The translations under genes and the position numbers were made by a program. From Pyrinomonadaceae bacterium (lineage in GTDB: Bacteria > Acidobacteriota > Blastocatellia > Pyrinomonadales > Pyrinomonadaceae), in NCBI GenBank assembly GCA_014379075.1, contig JACMMN010000039.1, forward strand, positions 1-25,972: 25,972 nucleotides of DNA, in the 5' to 3' direction. Shown piece by piece: positions 21,606 to 25,972 of the stretch. The notes below the pieces were generated by a model, which was given only the letters and a program-made list of their open reading frames with translations, ran no database searches and was not told where the DNA came from. Each line of letters begins with the position of its first letter. Position 1 is the first letter of the stretch.

Positions 21606-24600
21606 ATGTTTTACGAATTGCATACAAGATCGGCTTTTAGTTTTTTATCATCCGGCTCGCAACCGCAGAGGCTGGCGGTCCGGGCGGCGGAACTCGGTCT
21701 GGGCGGTGCTGCCCTGATCGACCGGGACACGGTTGCCGGAGCGGTCCGGTTTCATTTTGAAGCTAAAGCCTGTGGCATAAAGCCTATAATCGGCTCCGAA
21801 ATCACAATGGACGACGGCAATCTGCTGCCGCTGATTCCGATGAACCTGCAAGGCTATCAAAACCTTTCTCGGCTTATTACCACCGTCAAACTCCGCCACA
21901 AAAAAGGCGAACATTTCTCTACGCGTGAAGATATAGAAAAGTATTCAAGCGGCCTGCTCTGTTTCACCGGAGGCTCCGACGGATTTGTTCATAACAGCAT
22001 AAAAAACAGCAAGGGTCAGGAGGCTATTGCCTGGTTGAAATATGTGTTTGAAGATCGACTATACATAGAATTGCAGCGACACCATCTCCGCAATGAAGAA
22101 GCAATAAATCAATCGTTATTAGGTTTGTCGCATAAGCTTCGTATTCCATACTTCGCAAGTAACGGAGCCTATTACGCTGACCATCACGACCGTGAGCTTT
22201 TCGATGTTTTCACCTGTATAAAAAATCACTGCACAATCTATGAAGCTGGCAAACTGCTCTCCGAAAACAGCGAGCGTTATCTGAAATCGAAGAAACAAAT
22301 GCTCAAGCTTTTTGAGGATTATCCCGAGGCGGTCGAGATCACACGTGAGATCGCATCTCAGATAAATTTCTCGATGGACGAGCTTTCGTATAATTTTCCA
22401 GATTATAACGTGCCTCCGGGCGAGACAATGCATTCTTACTTGAGAGCCAAAGCTGAGAAAGGAGCGATTAAAAGATATCGCAAAAGTCGCAAAAACATCA
22501 GATTTTCTATCCAAAATCGGCTTGATAAAGAGCTTGCTGTAATAGAAAAGAAAAGACTCGCCGGCTATTTTCTGATGGTCAGCGATATTTCCGATTATTG
22601 CGAAAGCAAACAAATACTTTCACAAGGCCGCGGCTCAGCCGCCAACTCCGTTGTTTGTTACTCGCTTGGAATCACTGCCGTAGAACCGATCGGAAACAAG
22701 CTGTTGTTCGAGCGGTTTTTATCTGAAGAGTATGAGCAATATCCTGACATTGATATTGACCTTCCATCAGGCGAGGATCGCGAGCAGGTGATCCAGCATG
22801 TTTACAAGAAATACGGCGAACGCGGAGCAGGAATGACAGCCAACGTAATTAGCTATCGCGGCAAGTCTGCTGTACGGGAAGTGGGAAAGACCTTTGGTTT
22901 CGGCCGTGATGTGCTCGACCGGATTTCGCGGCTTAATTCTCATTACGAAACATTCAAAGGTGAGGAATTAGACCGTCGTCTTAAGGAAGAAGGATTTGAC
23001 CCGACGGAGAATATTCGCTTTCAGCATTTTACTAAATTATATAACGCCATCCTGGATTTTCCGCGGCATCTTGGCCAGCATTCGGGAGGGATGGTTGTAT
23101 CGCTTAATCGTCTGGACGGCATCGTTCCGCTGGAACCAGCGTCAATGAAAAACCGCACTATCATTCAATGGGACAAGGATGACTGCGAAGCATTGAAGAT
23201 CGTTAAAGTCGATCTGCTCGGTCTTGGTATGATGGCCGTTTTGAGAGATTCGATTACGTTAATAAGCCAGCATTACGGCGAAGACTTAAATCTATATAAA
23301 ATTCCGACAGATGATGAGAAAGTATTCGAGACTCTTCAAAAAGCCGATACCGTCGGGATGTTTCAGGTAGAAAGCCGAGCACAGATCGCGTTTCTGCCAA
23401 AATCCAAACCGCAATGTTTTTATGACATAGTAGTTCAGGTTGCGATTATTCGGCCCGGCCCTATCGTCGGAAAAATGTTAAAACTCTACCTTCGCCGCCG
23501 TCAGCATCCCGAAGAAATAGATTATATAGACGAAAGACTAAGACCGACGCTGGAACGCACTCTCGGCGTACCGCTTTTTCAGGAGCAGCTTCTAAAAATA
23601 GCCATGGACATTGCCGGATTTACCGGTATGGAAACCGAAGAATTACGCCGTGCAATGGGATTTAAACGCCCTGGAAAAAAACTTGAAAAGATTAGCCAAA
23701 ATCTACGTGAAGGAATGGAAAAAAAGGGCGTTCCTCGCGCAGTGCAGGAAAATATAGTCAATTGCGTAGTAGCTTTTTCTAATTATGGATTCCCCGAATC
23801 TCACGCGTTCAGCTTTGCCCTTTTAGCCTATGCCTCAGCGTATTTCATGGTTCATTATCGTGCCGCTTTTATGACGGCGATGTTTAATAATTATCCGCTC
23901 GGATTTTATTCGGCGGCGACTCTGGTAAAAGACGCTCAGCGGCATGGGCTGCATTTCATCGCTCTCGACATAAACAAATCGCAGTACCTTTTTACAATCG
24001 AAGAGGTTAATGGCAAAAAACAGGTGAGAGTCGGCCTCAAGTATGTGCGTGGATTGAGAAAAGAGATCGGTGAAATGATAGTAGCCGAGCGTGATCGGGT
24101 CAGTACCGGGAGCGATAACGACTGGGTTCTTTATACAAGCGTGGAAGACCTCGTAAGACGCGTTCCTGAAATAAATAAACGCGAGATCAGAGCCTTAAGC
24201 CTTGCCGGAGCATTGAATTTCGACAATACGGTCCATCGCCGTGAAGCATTGTGGCAATCGGAACTGGCTATTCAACCGGCAGGCGGCCTGTTTAGAGAAA
24301 CCAGTAAAGAAACCGCTGATACAACATTCCTGAAAAGAATGGAGGGCCTGCAGCTTGTCGAAACGGATCTGAGAAAAACCGGTATATCCATTGGTGGGCA
24401 TCCGATGTCATTTCTCAGGGAGAAATTAAACGAAAAAGGTATCTTATCGGCTCAGCAAACTTTAAAGCTGAAAAAAGGACAGGTAGTTTCCGTAGCCGGA
24501 GCAGTCATCATCCGCCAGCGTCCGATGACCGCTAAAAAGGTGGTCTTTATCACACTCGAAGACGAGACCGGACACTCCAACTTTGTCGTAATGCCCGACA

Positions 24601-24746
24601 CGTTCGAAAAATTCCGGGCGGTGATTAACCAAAACGATTATTTAGTGATTAAAGGTATTTTCGAGGAAAGAGGCATGATCAAAGCCCTCTATTTCGAGCC
24701 GATACATAGCTTCACGGCGGATGTTGTCTCTCATAATTTCCGATAA
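21606..24746 (+). CDS. dnaE2: Error-prone DNA polymerase III alpha subunit DnaE2 (ImuC)
   Basis: DnaE2 is the C-family polymerase that does translesion synthesis in the ImuA-ImuB-DnaE2 mutasome. Length (1046 aa) is normal. The N-terminal PHP domain starts YELHTRSAFSFLSSGSQPQR. Palm motifs are GRGSAANSVV, PDIDIDLPSGEDR with catalytic Asp383 and Asp385, and KVDLLGLGMM with Asp536. VGMFQVESRAQ, FQEQLLKIAMDIAGFTG and a C-terminal OB domain (VAGAVIIRQRPMTAKKVVFI) follow. Unusually, ten codons at 24099-24128 (residues 832-841, VSTGSDNDWV) are a copy of the repeat found between btaA and btaB, inserted in frame between IVAERDR and LYTSVEDLVRRVPE. Without them the spacing matches ordinary DnaE2. It starts 47 nt after imuB; umuC follows after 3 nt, so the cassette is probably one operon. 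Confidence 0.95.
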   Translation: MFYELHTRSAFSFLSSGSQPQRLAVRAAELGLGGAALIDRDTVAGAVRFHFEAKACGIKPIIGSEITMDDGNLLPLIPMNLQGYQNLSRLITTVKLRHKKGEHFSTREDIEKYSSGLLCFTGGSDGFVHNSIKNSKGQEAIAWLKYVFEDRLYIELQRHHLRNEEAINQSLLGLSHKLRIPYFASNGAYYADHHDRELFDVFTCIKNHCTIYEAGKLLSENSERYLKSKKQMLKLFEDYPEAVEITREIASQINFSMDELSYNFPDYNVPPGETMHSYLRAKAEKGAIKRYRKSRKNIRFSIQNRLDKELAVIEKKRLAGYFLMVSDISDYCESKQILSQGRGSAANSVVCYSLGITAVEPIGNKLLFERFLSEEYEQYPDIDIDLPSGEDREQVIQHVYKKYGERGAGMTANVISYRGKSAVREVGKTFGFGRDVLDRISRLNSHYETFKGEELDRRLKEEGFDPTENIRFQHFTKLYNAILDFPRHLGQHSGGMVVSLNRLDGIVPLEPASMKNRTIIQWDKDDCEALKIVKVDLLGLGMMAVLRDSITLISQHYGEDLNLYKIPTDDEKVFETLQKADTVGMFQVESRAQIAFLPKSKPQCFYDIVVQVAIIRPGPIVGKMLKLYLRRRQHPEEIDYIDERLRPTLERTLGVPLFQEQLLKIAMDIAGFTGMETEELRRAMGFKRPGKKLEKISQNLREGMEKKGVPRAVQENIVNCVVAFSNYGFPESHAFSFALLAYASAYFMVHYRAAFMTAMFNNYPLGFYSAATLVKDAQRHGLHFIALDINKSQYLFTIEEVNGKKQVRVGLKYVRGLRKEIGEMIVAERDRVSTGSDNDWVLYTSVEDLVRRVPEINKREIRALSLAGALNFDNTVHRREALWQSELAIQPAGGLFRETSKETADTTFLKRMEGLQLVETDLRKTGISIGGHPMSFLREKLNEKGILSAQQTLKLKKGQVVSVAGAVIIRQRPMTAKKVVFITLEDETGHSNFVVMPDTFEKFRAVINQNDYLVIKGIFEERGMIKALYFEPIHSFTADVVSHNFR
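24099..24128 (+). repeat. In-frame repeat arm inserted in dnaE2
   Basis: GTCAGTACCGGGAGCGATAA, then CGACTGGGTT, is nearly identical to arm 3 at 18802-18832 (reverse complement) and to arm 1 at 18713-18742. Similarity to arm 3 extends a few bases to the left (ATCGG). It is exactly ten codons and keeps the dnaE2 frame open. No partner arm follows, so this is a single arm rather than a full palindrome. Confidence 0.85.
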
Positions 24747-24749
24747 CCT

Positions 24750-25972
24750 ATGCCTAACGATCACGCCATTGCCCTGGTTGACTGCAACAACTTTTTCGCT
24801 TCATGCGAACGGGTGGTAAATCCTGCGTTGCAAAACCGACCCATCGTGATTCTTTCTAATAATGATGGCTGTATTATTTCGCGGAGCAATGAGGTCAAGG
24901 CTCTCGGAGTACCGATGGCCGCCCCCTTATTCCAGTACCGGGAACTTCTTGAAAAACACAATACGGCGATAATTTCCTGCAATCATGCACTTTACTACGA
25001 ATTTTCCCATCAGGTTATGCAGGTTCTTAATGAAGACATCGGGGCGAACAAACTTGAGCTTTATTCGATCGACGAAGCTTTTCTCGATGTCGGAACGCCG
25101 GACAAACTGCCGATGCTGGGCAAACATATTAAGGATCGTGTATTCGAAAAAACAAAAATTCCGGTATCGGTCGGCATCGCGAAAACGAAGACTCTAGCGA
25201 AGCTGGCGAATAATATAGCCAAGAAATCCGCGAAAGCGAACGGAGTTCTCGACCTTTATAATTCGCCTTACACCGATCTTGCACTGCAAAAAACCGCCGT
25301 TGGCAATATCTGGGGAATCGGACTGCGTTCCGCCGCCCATTTAAAGGAACATCGCATAAACACTGCCTACGAATTAAAGACGACCGAGCCTGAACAGATA
25401 AGAAATTACCTGCACGTTTTCGGTGCCCGCACGGTTTTGGAACTAAACGGAATTAAATGCCTGCCGATGGAAGTTATTGATCGAGACAATAAATCGATCG
25501 CGCATACACGCACTTTTGGACGTCCACTCAGCGAATTGCAAGATCTTCGCGAGGCCATCCTTTATTTCACTACCCGCGCATTGGAAAAAATGCGGTGGAA
25601 TGACCTGACGGCCAGAACAGTTACGGTTTTTCTGCAAACGGACCGGTTCAATCCGGTATCGCAATATTTCTCAGACTCAGCATCTTACAATTCTGTCTAC
25701 TATTCCGATGTCACGAGCGAAATATACAGATGGGTAACTTCCTGTCTCGAAAAGATCTACAAGCCAGGGCTCAAGTACAAACGCGCGGGTATAACACTAA
25801 GTGACCTGGTAACAGAGAAGACCATATCAAATCGTCTTTTCGATCAAAACGATTTCGAGCGAAGGCACAAATTGAGCAAGCTGATAGACGAAGTGAATTT
25901 CCGATACGGCCGCGACGCAGTAAGGTTCGCTGCGCTGAAGGAGAAAGGAAGCTGGCAGGGCACTAGTTCGCA
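24750..25972 (+). CDS. umuC: UmuC-like Y-family DNA polymerase (3' end outside window)
   Basis: This is the first 407 residues of a Pol V catalytic subunit homologue; UmuC is about 420 residues, so only the last few are missing. Catalytic residues are intact: Asp11 in ALVDCNNFFASCE, and Asp108/Glu109 in YSIDEAFLDV. VPVSVGIAKTKTLAKLAN-like palm and thumb segments (KIPVSVGIAKTKTLAKLANN), VGNIWGIGLRSAAHLKEHRI and the UmuC-type little finger (HTRTFGRPLSELQDLREAI) follow, then KYKRAGITLSDLV. The ATG lies 3 nt after the dnaE2 stop with no Shine-Dalgarno, indicating operon expression. No umuD is seen upstream; it could lie beyond the window or be absent. Linking an active Pol V-type enzyme to an imuA-imuB-dnaE2 cassette would give two translesion polymerases under one control. 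Confidence 0.93.
   Translation, partial: MPNDHAIALVDCNNFFASCERVVNPALQNRPIVILSNNDGCIISRSNEVKALGVPMAAPLFQYRELLEKHNTAIISCNHALYYEFSHQVMQVLNEDIGANKLELYSIDEAFLDVGTPDKLPMLGKHIKDRVFEKTKIPVSVGIAKTKTLAKLANNIAKKSAKANGVLDLYNSPYTDLALQKTAVGNIWGIGLRSAAHLKEHRINTAYELKTTEPEQIRNYLHVFGARTVLELNGIKCLPMEVIDRDNKSIAHTRTFGRPLSELQDLREAILYFTTRALEKMRWNDLTARTVTVFLQTDRFNPVSQYFSDSASYNSVYYSDVTSEIYRWVTSCLEKIYKPGLKYKRAGITLSDLVTEKTISNRLFDQNDFERRHKLSKLIDEVNFRYGRDAVRFAALKEKGSWQGTSS

Noticed and set aside
24934..24950. CAGTACCGGGAAC in umuC, resembling the repeat core
   Set aside because: Similarity stops after about 11 nt, and the encoded FQYRELLE fits the normal UmuC sequence, so no insertion is indicated.

Overview
The window looks like chromosomal DNA of an Acidobacteriota member, probably class Blastocatellia (Pyrinomonadaceae-like). 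This is inference from gene content: a DUF5916 outer-membrane protein, large DUF4097 proteins, an ImuA/ImuB/DnaE2 mutasome, BtaA/BtaB betaine-lipid enzymes, and intergenic regions full of short palindromic repeats. GC is moderate, and no rRNA, tRNA, CRISPR array, transposase or phage gene was seen.

Left part (1-11,078), all genes on the minus strand: the 5' part of a secreted oligopeptidase B-type S9 peptidase (cut by the window edge), citrate synthase followed by a clear terminator, a secreted alpha/beta hydrolase of the secretory-lipase type, an exported YxxGY/glycine-zipper protein, a DUF5916 outer-membrane barrel with a CBM9-like domain, and a long DUF4097 beta-strand-repeat protein. Repeat-rich or unassigned spacers lie at 1,640-1,920 and 3,198-3,421.

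Middle part (11,442-19,475), plus strand: a PHP-type phosphoesterase, a GT4 glycosyltransferase, a six-TM protein of unknown family coupled to it, a second GT4 glycosyltransferase, an FtsX/MacB-type permease without an adjacent ATPase, then btaA and btaB. BtaA and BtaB make the phosphorus-free betaine lipid DGTS from diacylglycerol and SAM. The glycosyltransferases and membrane protein beside them suggest a surrogate-lipid or glycolipid locus; that link is inference.

Right part (19,665-25,972), plus strand: an error-prone translesion cassette imuA-imuB-dnaE2, followed 3 nt later by a catalytic UmuC-type Y-family polymerase that runs off the window. ImuB lacks catalytic residues and most of the N-terminal palm. 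ImuA has Arg in place of the Walker A Lys. DnaE2 and UmuC keep their catalytic acids.

The most unusual observation is a dispersed ~30-nt repeat arm. Three copies form a palindromic cluster that overlaps the btaA stop codon and fills the btaA-btaB gap. A fourth, nearly identical copy sits inside dnaE2 as exactly ten in-frame codons, at a place where DnaE2 proteins normally have a short loop. This resembles the protein-coding insertions of Rickettsia palindromic elements.
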